DNA of 64,000 nt from Pelodera strongyloides. Its lineage: Eukaryota > Nematoda > Chromadorea > Rhabditida > Rhabditidae. Every line of letters begins with the position of its first letter. Position 1 is the stretch's first letter. The DNA lies in NCBI GenBank assembly GCA_036852015.1, contig JAANDG010000136.1:1-64000 (forward strand). The letters run 5' to 3'. The translations under genes were made by a program, and so were the position numbers. The notes beneath the pieces were generated by a model. It did not search any database. It saw only the letters and a list, made by a program, of their open reading frames with translations, and had not been told where the DNA came from. This document shows, piece after piece, positions 1 to 11,633 of this stretch.

Positions 1-7
1 CACTCAC

Positions 8-3000
8 CTCTCTAATACTCTGCTCCACAAATCGCTTGGCCATTGTGCAGCCCAATTCGGATTTCGATGGGAACGTTGGAGTATATGGACTGAAGGGACC
101 CGGTGCAGAAGATTCACTCTTATTACCCTGCAAACAGATTGAACCGTAATGCAAAGCCTTCCAGTTAAGCTAAAACAGTAAGCAGTAAGGAAGCCATACA
201 GTTATTAAGAAAACCTGCTATACATTATCTTAGAAAGACATCATTCAAAGCTTTCGGCAAAAGTTAAGACACCGTAAAAAAATGAAAATAGAGAAACATC
301 AAAAATCACATCCACTAACAAGACTACATGTGCGCGTATTGATTACTTACGTCGATATCGATTAATTACAACTTCCTCAAAATACAGTAACCCAAATGTT
401 CCATGGTTTATAACGAGACAAACTAGACTCAAGCAACGCCTTGAGTACAAAAATGACGGTCATTTCACATGGTTCACAATATCAGACATATATGGCAACT
501 AGAAACTAGAATTTAACCCGCAATGATTTCTAAACAATGGTAAGACAGAGTGAGTGAGAGAGATATGGAGCATTTGATGAACAGATTGGGAACTGGGAGA
601 GACTTCAGACTAACGAAACCATTCAAGCTTTAAAACAAAATGCTAGCCTCTTTGGAAAATTTGCATATGATAAGCAAATCCTATGTATCCTATGCTAATT
701 TTGTACGATTGCCGTGGAGGAGCGTATAAAAATAGCATAGGATACATAGGATTTGCTTATCATATGCAAATTTTATAAAGGGGGCTACCATTTCGCTTTA
801 AACAAACCTTGTTGTTATCACTACCGCCAGGCGTTGACGTCAGACTTTTCTTTTGGCTGTCACCATTATTCAAAGGACCATTTGGCTGTTTCTTACCGGG
901 TCGCTTCTTTTTCGATTCATTATCTGTAAGAGATTTTATAAAGCTTTACGTATAATAATATTATACGGTACACTCTATCCTCTCTGCTTATGACCCCTGT
1001 GGCACAATTCATACATTTCGAACATTTATGAACACAAAAGCACGCTCTTTATTAATCTGTTCTCACACAATACAGTACCCATGGGTACCAACTCGTACCC
1101 ATTCCCCTAGTCCTTACAAACCATAAATATGGTTACAGTATGTGACATATAATGCTATTAATAGTGAAGTAAACTGTATAACACCTACCACCTTCCGAAT
1201 CCGAGGACAAGTCCACCACGTATACATTCCTAAACTCATCATCCGATATCACTTCGACCTCTTCAACATCTGCCCTCTTCACGGGTGTCTTATCGGAACC
1301 GCCCTCCTTTCGACGTTTTCCCGGCTTTCCCTTGCTAACACTCGCCAGTGCATGCTCATCGGCTGCTGAATTAATGAAAAAAAAATAAGTGTAGAATAAT
1401 GACTACAAACTATATTCTCCTCCGTATTCGACATGTTTCTACGCTCACTATGTACTGATTTTTTGAATCATGGAAGAAATAAAGAAACAGTGACTACTAG
1501 CTCTACCACCGTCACCTTAAAGGGTCAGGCCCATTTCAAATGACCCCTATTTTTGATGATTCCATCTGATTCTCCATGTCAAATCTAGTAGGCTGAATAT
1601 TTTCCTAATTTTCAAGCGCAATATTCACGCAGTATTCAGCAATTTACCCCTGCCAGTCATACCCAACTATTTACCGCATTTGCCACGCCCCTTCGCGCTA
1701 ATTGGGCAATATGCTCTATTGGGCGTGGCATTGCGATCTCGGCCAATCAGCGCTAATGGGTCCAACTGCGATGTAGATGTTTATGACTGATCACGGTAAA
1801 TGCTGAATATGAGTGATTTTGCGCTTGAGAATTAGAAAATTATTGCATCCTACTAATTTGACATGGAAATAGAGAATCATCAAAGATGGGGTCATTTGAA
1901 ATGGGCTGACCTTAAAGCAAATGCGGCCCCTTTGGAAATTTGCATACGATAAGCAAATCCTATGTATCCTAGGCTAATTTTGTACGATGGTCCACGGCAA
2001 TCGTACAAAATTAGCATAGGATACATAGGATTTGCTTATCATATGCAAATTTTCCAAAGGGGCTAGCATTTCGCTTTAAGTTTAAGAAAGCGACTACAAA
2101 ATATATAAATATATAGCAAAAATTGAACGATATAAAACATACCTTTATTATACTCGTCATCATCATCAGAAGAAAGAACAATGATCGTATTGTCCTTGCC
2201 ATTACCCTCCTTCTTCAAGTTACCACTCACTGTGCCCGGTGAATCAAAAGTTCCAACACAATCAACCGCAACCATACCTTCCAACAGTTCTAAATAGTTA
2301 TCAGTTATATATTCAAAAGCCTGGTCTTGGCCGAAAAATCATGTGTAACTCCGATAAATGTGCTACCTTCGAAATACAGCTAAACAAGTGCTCGTTTAGT
2401 TTCATGTGAGACAAATAAGGAAACAGAAACATCGTTTACGGCGTTTACAAATTCACTTGCAAAAGTTGAAACCCTACACGTATGGAAAGGTCTTGAACCC
2501 TTTACTCTGTGGGACCTGGTTCTTTGTTTCTCGCTTACCTTGTTATTTTGTATTTGTCTTTTTTATCAATAAACCTTTATATAGTATACTTATGTCCGCA
2601 TTCTGAATACTGTAAAAACACATTCAAAAACCACGTTACAGTACATATTTACTTGGCCCGCATTCTGAATACTGTAATGCATCCAAAAACGACTATACAG
2701 TACATATTTACTTCGTACAAATAACGTAGCAACTAACTTCTCTTATTCTTAGTCTTCGATTTCTTTGCTTGTGGGCTTTCAGGGGTCAGCATTGGTGTAA
2801 CTCTGACTGGCACGACAGGTGCTGACGTCATCGGTGAATGTCTTGACAACATGGCTCTATCCAACACTGTTTTGTCAGTACTGAAACTTTAATTAATTAA
2901 TTGATAATCCAAATACTCTTATAGTCTCCACGTATACAGTGACAGTCCAACACATCGTGTCCTACCTCTTTGCAAATGCCAAAAACTGAAATCTAAAAAC

Positions 3001-4331
3001 GATATGTATCACCAACAACAGAAAACTTGGTTGGAGTCCGAATGTGTTTCTGTATTTCTGTTTCAATACAATAATGGGGTTTCCAAAATTATTTTATATT
3101 TTTTAGAGGACGTTCTTCTATGTACCAACGAACTTACTGGTGTATGTGCACTTATGGCTTTAGATAATCTGTATAATTTTGAGTTTATATTATTTAAAAA
3201 TAAATCTATAAATTTATAATTTTTAATCTTATAAATTCTATTTTTTGCTAAATAATATTTTGGAACTACATGAGAATATAAAAAATGAGGCCGGAAGAAA
3301 TCAGCTCACCATGTCGAATCCGTCTCCAACTTGATCGCCTTCTCCCCAGACAGTTCACTCGCATCAACTTCCACGTCGACGACCGAGTTGACACGGCCGT
3401 GCACCGTCGGATCTTAACAAATCATTAGTCTGACACCTATAAGAAGCCTGACACTCATGCACTTATGTGTAGCTACGGACGAGAATTTTTCAATGGTGAT
3501 TAGACGTAAACTACATTTCAATTTCTTTACTTGTTCTAAAAGACAAACAAGTCAACAACATTTTAAGGGGAACGTTTCATTTCGGTTCTGAATAGTTCTG
3601 AAAAAAACCGCGCACCATAAAAATACAAGCGCCCTATAGTTACCGCATTCACAAAGTATTGGTGTGGATGTGGACGTATCTGAAACACCGCACCTAATTC
3701 CAGTCCACAATAAGGCCCTCTTTTAATTATAAACTTACGCATCACTTTAAAAATATTAAAGTCTGTCATTTTCCAGGCCTGACTAGTGCAATCGCTTAAA
3801 TGAGAGGCGATAGCAAATCTGAAAAAAGCACACTAAAATTAAAAACTACAGTTCGTAGAATATAAATTCAAGTTTTGCTCCTGATATACAGTTTTTTTAT
3901 AACCAGAAAATAGTTCCACTGTTTCACACAGTTCTTGAAGCTGTGAATATGATGTCGTGATGTGTGTTATTTTTTTATTTCATCATAGTAATTATTTAGT
4001 AGATATCTATTAAATTGATTGGTCAAGTGTTAGTTTGTTTGCAAAAGTACTTTCGCACCCCTAATAACTAAATGAACAAAGATCAACAAAAATCAAGCAA
4101 AACATTGCATTGCCCTGTGAATGCACTCCTATCACACAAACAGTAAATAAAAACAACTCTCTATAAAAAAGGTGTGTGCAGTTTCTTCTTTTCTTTATAA
4201 CCTTTAAACAGTACATTCACACACCACATACTACTACTGGAAAGAAAGTCAATTTGCTAGTCGTTGTATTATTTCGCTTTTGTTCTTTTCAGGATAAAGT
4301 ATTCAATAGATACTTACCCATCTGTAGCCAT
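8..4331 (-). CDS. Unrecognised Lys/Ser-rich protein with three SUMO-interaction-like motifs (5' portion; continues off left edge)
   Basis: Eight exons read on the minus strand join without a frame break: 4331-4318, 3818-3739, 3412-3310, 2880-2738, 2289-2143, 1375-1199, 923-808, 127-8. The last ends at a donor, so the gene continues beyond base 1. The start chosen gives MATDG and fits the phase of exon 2; an in-frame ATG at 4361 is possible. The protein is low-complexity and basic (KKSKTKNKRK, GKPGKRRK, ESKKKRPGKK). It carries three hydrophobic cores followed by acidic/Ser runs, IIVLSSDDDDE (exon 5), VEVISDDE and VYVVDLSSDSE (exon 6), which match SUMO-interaction motifs. No catalytic domain is visible and I do not recognise the family; a nuclear SUMO-binding role is inference. 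Oddity: the donor of exon 4 (2737/2736) contains an in-frame TAG (2735-2733), so retention of that intron, or a gene boundary there, would end the protein. The gene is divergent from the dihydroxyacetone kinase gene. Confidence 0.68.
630..801. repeat. Palindromic MITE, family 1 (TTAAAGCGAAATGCTAGCC ends), intron 7 of the left-edge gene
   Basis: The two halves are inverted copies built on GCATATGATAAGCAAATC and GTATCCTATGCTAATTTT, with TTAA at each end. The element ends only about 5 bases downstream of the donor of exon 923-808, so it sits almost against the splice site. The left terminus is degenerate. Other copies lie at 1912-2079 and 56934-57104. Confidence 0.75.
1517..1915. repeat. Palindromic element, family 4 (TTAAAGGGTCAGGCCC ends)
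   Basis: A ~400-bp inverted repeat whose arms start TTAAAGGGTCAGGCCCATTT and return as its degenerate complement near 1890-1915. The middle holds CACGCCCC/GGGCGTGG arms. It lies in the intron between exons 2289-2143 and 1375-1199. A better-preserved copy is at 44498-44913. Confidence 0.75.
1912..2079. repeat. Palindromic MITE, family 1, abutting family 4
   Basis: Inverted repeat of the family seen at 630-801. Its left TTAA (1912-1915) is also the right TTAA of the family 4 element, so two different palindromes share one TTAA. The right end is TTTCGCTTTAA at 2069-2079. Confidence 0.75.
2596..2713. repeat. Two-copy direct repeat, ~58 bp
   Basis: Two imperfect copies (2596-2655 and 2658-2713) both begin CCGCATTCTGAATACTGTAA and end TACAGTACATATTTACTT. 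It lies in an intron of the left-edge gene, just past the exon 4 donor. No coding sense is apparent. Confidence 0.6.
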
Positions 4332-5255
4332 TCCCAACCATAAATACCAATAAAATACCATTCCAAATTATTACCCTGTTTAGCACTTTCGCAAAGATCA
4401 CTCATGTCATGTACACAGTACAAATAGACCAACAACAAAATTCGCTCCGCCCAGGCCTAGGCAACCCTTCTCTCTTTATTGCTACTTTTTTCGCTCACCC
4501 ACACAAAATCTGGACAAGTATACAACTAGGTTACGACGTAGTAAACAAAGCATTGATTGGTTGACACCTTTTTACTGTTATTCCAAATATAACCCTTACC
4601 TCGAAGACATTTCTCTTTAAATATTAATTTCGTCTGTGTGCAATCAATGTCAATTGTACTAAAGTTCAATTGTACAATTTCTAAATTCCACAACAAATGT
4701 TTGGATGGAAAACATCTTGCTAGATGCATATATTCAAACAACTTTCTCGCAACCAAGGTCAGGTTGTACTTTTTTCTTTCTTACTAATTTCCTTCCCTAT
4801 TGTAATCCTGTAATTAATTAATTAATTTATTCTTATTCTCACTAATTAAATAGCAGGTGATCCACTCAATGCCAGCTGAAGAACTGAAATTGATTCTAAA
4901 CCTAAACTCAATTCTCCTTAACACCTTATTTAATAGAGGAGCATAGTGATAAAAATTCCGCTAAATCAACTTTTGATTTCCAACTACAATTCAACTCCGA
5001 TACCCCTTATCTTATCGCCACAACAACAAACAGAACCGATACACTAAAACGAAACACACTTTTGACCTTGAGTAGACACATTTCGTTTATATTTGTTTGT
5101 TTGTTTACGGTTTCTTCTATTTATTCCCTATTTTAAAAATGATTTTTTTTTGTTTGGTCGCAGGCATATTACTTCTCCCGTGCATCAAAGCCAAACTCTT
5201 TTCACTGTATTTCTCTTTTCAGGATTTCAAACACAAACAAGCAGTCTCCCAAAAA
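4332..5255. promoter_or_regulatory. Divergent intergenic region between the SIM-protein gene (-) and the kinase gene (+)
   Basis: No exon-like open stretch with splice support is seen here, so the promoters of both neighbours must lie in or near this ~920-bp A+T-rich interval. Near its right end, TTCTCTTTTCAG (5211-5222) is a strong acceptor 33 bases before the kinase start codon. It is either the end of a 5' UTR intron or, if this is a nematode, a spliced-leader acceptor. No canonical TATA box or known factor site could be assigned. Confidence 0.4.
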
Positions 5256-8200
5256 ATGAGCACCAAAGGAGAGGAAAAGGAAAAAATAACCAAAAAGTTT
5301 ATAAACGACCCGAACAAAGTAGTAGACGATGCTCTACTCGGGCTAGTCAACACCAATCCCGGAGTCACATTTCATCAGGTAGGAAGGTTTTACTAGTAAA
5401 GTGTGAATTTAGTATGCTTTTTTTTGCTTTACTTTTTTCAAATCTATTTGAATTCGGAATGCGAAGTGTCAACAAAGTTATGTATGGAAAACATGTCTAA
5501 CACTGATCATGGTAAAATAATGTACAAAGCACAGCACTCGCATTTAGGGAGTTTCTTTAAATATAGCATGATATCTCAATTTTTCCTGTTCATAAGAAAC
5601 TAGTAGTTGCCAACGTGCGACATAATTTTGCAAACCCTACATCTTGTAGAAAAAGAAGTACAACAACAAAATACCAAGTTCAGAGATGCCCCCGTGTTAT
5701 TCTCCGCTCCGACTACAAAGAGTACGGTAATAGCGGAAAAGTGGCCCTGGTGGCAGGAGGCGGATCCGGGCACGAGCCATTTAGTGCAGGTGAATCGTGA
5801 ATGATACTAATTAGCAGATAATTATACATTTTGGTAGCTTCAATACCTGTAGTCGTACACTGAATCAAGGTTACCATAAAATACTAGGCGTTCGCCTAGT
5901 GAACCACCCAAAATCTCAACACCAAATAATTCTTAGGTCTGGTCGGCACCGGACTACTAACCGCTGCAGTTTGTGGAAATATATTCTCCTCTCCTCCACC
6001 AAGACACATCGAGGCCGCTCTCGAGTCCACCATGGGAAAAGGTAGTGGATGCTCATTTAACTATTGAACACGTTAGTCTGACAAACTGTTGTACCTGGTT
6101 TATAACATACCTATATACACTACAATACTAGCACCGCTACTCTGCCTGATCCTTAGAAGAAAGTATACGGAGAGCTAGCATTTTCAAGCCTAATGAAATG
6201 AAGCTTATTGGCTCATAGAAATATTCACCCTCACATAGGTGGAACTGTACTATTCGTCATCAACTACACGGGTGATCGGCTAAACTTCGGACTAGCCGCC
6301 GAAATGTTCAAGAAGAGAGTTGGAGAGGATCACGTAAGCGTCTATATAGTGTAGTTTGACCTATTCCCTTTGAGCGTAACCGTAACCAGAGTTACGTGAC
6401 TACCACTACCTTTTCTCGGAGGGAATTATAACAGTCAGTTAGTGAGAACAGACTGAACAGAATGCTAAGTTGGTCAACGCTGATTATAAGAATCTGTTCA
6501 GATCCGCGTCGTCACCATATCCGAGGACGTTGCCATAGAAGAGGCGCCACACGCTGTTGGGAGACGAGGACTCGCAGTATGCACGCTCATTATGAAGGTA
6601 GGTTACCATTTTTACGCTGTCTGTCTAACCACCTAGCAAATAAGACTTCGACGGAAATGTCGGAAATTCGTCCTTTCACTCTCTGCAAACCAAAGTAACT
6701 CTATAAAATTATCCGTCAGATTGCCGGCTGGATGGCTGAGGATGGCAAGACACTCAAGGAAATTGCCGATTTAGCCGAGAAACTCAACGACCACAGTGGT
6801 TAGTCTTCTTCGCCTTCTTTTAAGTTTTGATCATTTCGGGACCGGCCGGGACCGGCTAACCACTAGCCGATAACCATACAATTCGCAATTGTATCACAAT
6901 GTCATATACTAGCCAAATTCCAGCTACACTTGGTGTATCCCTAACCGCATGCAGCCTCCCGGGCACAGGGCCCATGTTCACACTGCCTGACGACCAAATG
7001 GAGGTGGATTTCATATTTATTTTTAAAAAAACTTGCACCTATTCCTCAAACATAAATAAAGAAGAAATTAAGTGACTTACAAAACCAAGCCACAACACAA
7101 GGTTAGAAGCAAAAGAGCGAGAGAGACGAGATAAAAAATAGGAGAGATTAATGAGCAAAATAAAACTTTATGAGCAAAATAAAACTAAAAAAATAAATTC
7201 CGAAACATTAGATCGGCTTGGGAGTACACGGAGAACCGGGAGCAAGGCGGGAGCACATCAAATCGGCCAAGGAAATTGTTGACATGGTTCTCACTACAAT
7301 AACCAACAGCAAGTGGATGAAAGACAAGATTGGTGATAAGAAAGGTGCGCATCTTATTATTAGTAAAATACTAAAAAGATTTGAAAGAGGCCGAGGCGCC
7401 GAGGTTCCTCTCAGATGAGGCAATGAGGTTAGAATACAGTACCGCATGGAGACGATGGAGATAAGTTAGTTGACTGACAAGTAAGCCATCGAGTCACAAA
7501 GCTCTCAACTGGTCAATAGGCTCCCAAATCCTACAATATTCCCTTACAGACTTCGTGGTTCTCCTAAACAACCTCGGTGGAGTGTCCCAAATCGAGATGG
7601 GCGTGCTCAAGAAGGAAATAGCCAGATGGTTTGGTGGGTTGAATTTGTGCATTTGCACCATTATGAACAACGCTTTGTCCGACCCCAATCATGCAGTTCT
7701 AATCAATGGACAACGCTAAGTCGCTAAATTACCGAGTTGCCTTCACTTCACCTTAAAACTTAAACGACGGAGTACGCCTTAAGTTGCCCAAACGATAGTA
7801 TCACCATTCAGATGAGCACAACTACAAAATCGCTCGTTTCTTCTCGGGACCTCTGATGACTTCCCTGGACGGAAGAGGGTTCAGCATCACGCTTATGCCC
7901 CTAATTGACGACAGCATTCTAACCAGCCTTGGTGAGCAAGGACCACGAGCCTATTACCATTACGTGCAATCTCAGTTAAAATGGTGAAAGCAAACATCAG
8001 ACAAGACTGCTTGTTACAGTTGTTGGTTCGATTCGCCGAAAGCTGATCTCCTATGAACATCCCGAACGCGTCAACAACAAAAGCAATTAGCTTAGCGGTG
8101 CAGTTTACTATATGCATGAAACATTCACTTATACCCATTTTCAGATAAAGCGACCACTGCACCAGGATGGGTGAAAGCCACTGTACCCGGGAAATATTTT

Positions 8201-10303
8201 GAACCCAAATTCGAGCAGCATGTGAAGAATGAGCCCTCTCCTAGCGGTGCAAAACTCAACGAAGGTTAGACGTTCAGAAAAGAGAGACTACGAATAAGCT
8301 AACAGCCAATTACCTAAATACCTTGCCTCTTCTCATAAAATGTTTAAATTTAGTAACCCCGCATTTAGACGAATCTAAGCTGGTACGTTCCTGTATCGAG
8401 GCTATTTGCTCAAAGATGGACAAACATCGTGAGGAGTTGAATAAGCTGGATGGAGAAGCTGGGGACGGAGACTGTGGAGATACACTAGTAGAAGCGACTA
8501 AGGGTAAGGACGAATGACAAAATCATGGTTGTCTTCAATTGTTACGTCCAAAGAAAGCTACAGCGGTCTGAGAAAAAACAGCTGGAATGCAGTGTGCTGA
8601 TATTACGTAGTAAGAAGTCCGCAGTCCGCTACAACTTCTTAAATTTACCTTTGTTAAAAAATTACTCAGAGCTTCCCGTAGTCTATGATCAACCACAACC
8701 ACTCAATATTCATAAGCTATTACCTTATCTAACAAAGTGCTTTAGCCATTCACAAACAAATCGACTCGCTACAATTCGCACATCCACGCACCATGTTGTG
8801 TCAACTGGCGTTAATCTTCCAGGAAGACGTGGGAGGGACAACCGGAGCGGTAGGTTAAATAGTCAAATTATATAAATTTGCATACAACACATGGGAATGC
8901 AGTTGTCCAACAAACGTTACAAAACAGGCCGTTGGCCGTTATTTCGAGTTAAGTAGAAACTACGTACACAAAAGGCGAACCACCGACCGCACAAAATGCC
9001 AAGGCCAGAATATACATCAGAGTTAATCAGGTCATGAGTAAACCTAAACAATCCAAAATCCAACATCTGGCCACAAGTGGGCAAGTGGGTGTGACCAAAT
9101 TGTCAAAAGACAAGATTACAAGATACACAGTCCACAGATTGTTTTACGAACATGTGTTGAGTAAAACAACAAAGACCTTTCATATGTACATGTATAAGTA
9201 TACACAAAATCTTTGAGATAAACGGCACCGAATAGATAATAATGAGGCTACATCCTTTTTGAATGCGCTCCCATGCACTTTGCATACCAGACAATATTTT
9301 TTTTCGCTTTGGTTAATTTGGAATTTGACTTTGTTCGATTGGCGGCAAATTCAAATTCAATAACATTATCGAGCAAACCGCAAAACTGAGTGCCTATATG
9401 GATAAAACAGAGTGAAGAAATGACTTAAAAAGTTACAGAGATCATTCTAGATTTACGCACTTCTTCTACATTCGAAGAGTTTTGAAAACTCCGCACACAG
9501 GCACGATTGGATCGAAACTCTCGAGAATGGAGTGGAATCACTGACCAATTATGGTCGAGCCAGAAAGGGAGACAGGACCATGGTGCGTAACCTCAATTAT
9601 ACTACTAAACTAAACCTAAAGAAGTAGTACCATCGAAACATTGGTGAGCTTCAAGTGATACCTACCAACTCCTAACTAAACTCCAAACCAAACCCCATAT
9701 GCTTAAATTACACCCATACCCAACGAAATTACAGGAGTTAAATCACAATCAGCGGAGCCGCCAAGAAAATGAGAAAATGTTGCAAGAACTAGGGTTAGCA
9801 TGTCGCACTAGGACGTCAGATCTCTTTACCATCCAGGTTCCAGGTTCAGTTATTGGCTAGTAAAAAACTAGCAAAAATATATTTAGCTTGACACACTGCT
9901 GCCTGTGTTGGATGAAATGAAACGCGACGACTCCAAGAATAAAAAGCTCGAGGAACTCGCTGAGACTATTAAAAAGGTGAGGCCAAGAAGTAAGAAGAAC
10001 ATATAACTGACTGATTCAAACCAAGACAATTCTTCCTGTCCCACGCCAAATATGTTCAACACACAATGGTATACAACTGGCTTTGAAGCGCACATGTTTC
10101 GCAAACCACGGGCACTACCAAATGAACGTATTTAGGTTGCCCACGAAGCTGCCGAAGCTACGGCCAACATGAAGGCAGAAGCCGGGCGGGCTAGCTACAC
10201 TTCCAAGGACGTGCAGACTAAACCAGATGCAGGCGCTATGGCCATTGCACATTGGATTACGGCCATTTGCGATGTGCTGACAGGAAGAAAGGAGGGAGAA
10301 TAG
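5256..10303 (+). CDS. TKFC: Dihydroxyacetone kinase / triokinase-FMN cyclase family (DhaK + DhaL)
   Basis: Phosphorylates dihydroxyacetone (and glyceraldehyde in animal homologues) with ATP; cytosolic. Exons: 5256-5378, 5684-5789, 5937-6041, 6239-6333, 6502-6597, 6720-6798, 6924-7003, 7212-7344, 7550-7633, 7812-7931, 8145-8264, 8354-8503, 8746-8849, one not found, 9501-9582, 9887-9976, 10136-10303 (TAG). DhaK: FINDPNKVVDDALLGLV, the GGGSGHEPFSAG loop, NYTGDRLNFGLA, and GLGVHGEPGARR with the His that binds the substrate covalently in this family. DhaL: LDGEAGDGDCGDT with the Mg-ATP aspartates, the phosphate loop DVGGTTGA, then GDRTMLDTLLP. About 578 codons are assembled, against ~575-600 residues usual for the family. 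Exon 13 ends in phase 0 and exon 9501-9582 begins one base into a codon, so a short exon (about 60-75 nt, the helix after GGTTGA) is missing from my model. Confidence 0.93.
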
Positions 10304-11633
10304 AAAACATCAGATATTAGACATTATATATTTTCATGGTCCGTTGTAATTCTAAATGATTAGATATGTCCAGTTGTACAAACACTCCTTATGAATATGA
10401 CCCGGACATTGGCTGAAATGAAACACCGCACTATCGTTGAAAAATTCCGATCTTCAATGTAACCCATTTTACCAGGCCAAGGAACTAATAAAAGTCTTGG
10501 TCTTCAATGTATTCAAAAATTCAAAGTATATCAGGTAAAAGTAAAGTCCACAGAATCCACCAGTTTTTTTCAACCTCAATGCCCCCAAACAAAGGACACA
10601 CAAACAACATTATTAGCCAGACTTGCCAGAGCATCACCATACAAAAAGCACTGAATAATATCACAAAAATTATACTTGTGCGTACTATTTTATGACAAAC
10701 TAGGCCAAAACACCTAGTCTGTTCGAAAATAGGTTAAACAGTACACTGTGGCCGGTGATGAACACAATCATCCACCAATTCCTTTATATTGCGGTTGCTA
10801 AAGGGCTAAATCACCCAGTTGAATCATACGAACGGATGCGCTCAATGGCAAGCATAGCTACAAACAAAACAACAAACTCAGAAACAAAAAACCACGATAC
10901 CGAATATAAACCAACCTGGTCACCCGTACCAACGAAAAAATCGCAGACAGCCTGGAACCTGCAAGTGATAATATAAACTGTTTTCAAATGTTTTAACTAG
11001 CAACCGAACTACGGAAAAAAATGCTACATCACAAAAGAAAGTGATAAGATATATGCACTGATAAATTTATACAGCTTTTTTTAAAGCAACCAATATTCAG
11101 TGAAACACAAAAATTTTATGTACATAAAGTGAAATGTGTATGCGACTGTAGTAATACAAACTGTGAAAAATATCTAGGATAAAAAAAAACACAACACATA
11201 CAATAATTGGTCTCACAAGACGATATACCTAAAACAAATATGGCAAGATCACAATCGTAGTGAAAAAGTAAAGCAACTTGCGAACAAAAAGTTTTCAGTA
11301 CGCACATCTACTTTAATGAGATGAACAATTGTAAGTGAAAAGGCGAGTCAACGTTCTAGGAAAAGTAGTCACTTATACATACAATCAATTGGCGCTTGGC
11401 GGCTTGGCAGAAAATAATTCTTATTAATTATTGGCTTATTGGTGAAAACTGATCACTTATTATTTACAACTCAAAATCAACATCAAATAACCAAGAAAAC
11501 TCGAGAGCTGAAACTTCAAACAATGACACTGCTCTCATACAATAAAAAAAACATTTACCTAACTAAAACATTTACCTAACTAAACTAGTAGACTGAAATT
11601 GAAACCCTAAGCTATAATATAGCTAGACTCCGC
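10304..11633. other. Convergent intergenic region, no gene seen
   Basis: This holds the 3' UTRs of the kinase gene (+) and of the unrecognised gene ending at 11634 (-). It is A+T-rich, and open stretches on either strand have no splice support or coding character. The only structure noted is a 17-bp tandem duplication, CATTTACCTAACTAAAA, at about 11550-11583. Confidence 0.5.
10487..10492 (+). promoter_or_regulatory. Probable polyadenylation signal of the kinase gene
   Basis: AATAAA lies 184 bases after the kinase stop codon (10301-10303), within GGAACTAATAAAAGTC. It is the first perfect hexamer downstream on the plus strand. Assigned by position only. Confidence 0.5.

Noticed and set aside
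4318..4405. Start at ATG 4405 (MSDLCESAKQG...) for the left-edge gene
   Set aside because: That frame leaves the exon in phase 1, while exon 3818-3739 needs phase 2. The frame giving MATDG joins correctly.
5093..5500. 135- and 99-codon frames overlapping the first kinase exon
   Set aside because: Their upstream parts cross a T-rich acceptor region. Only the segment from ATG 5256 aligns with the DhaK N-terminus, and one frame is simply a shadow of it.
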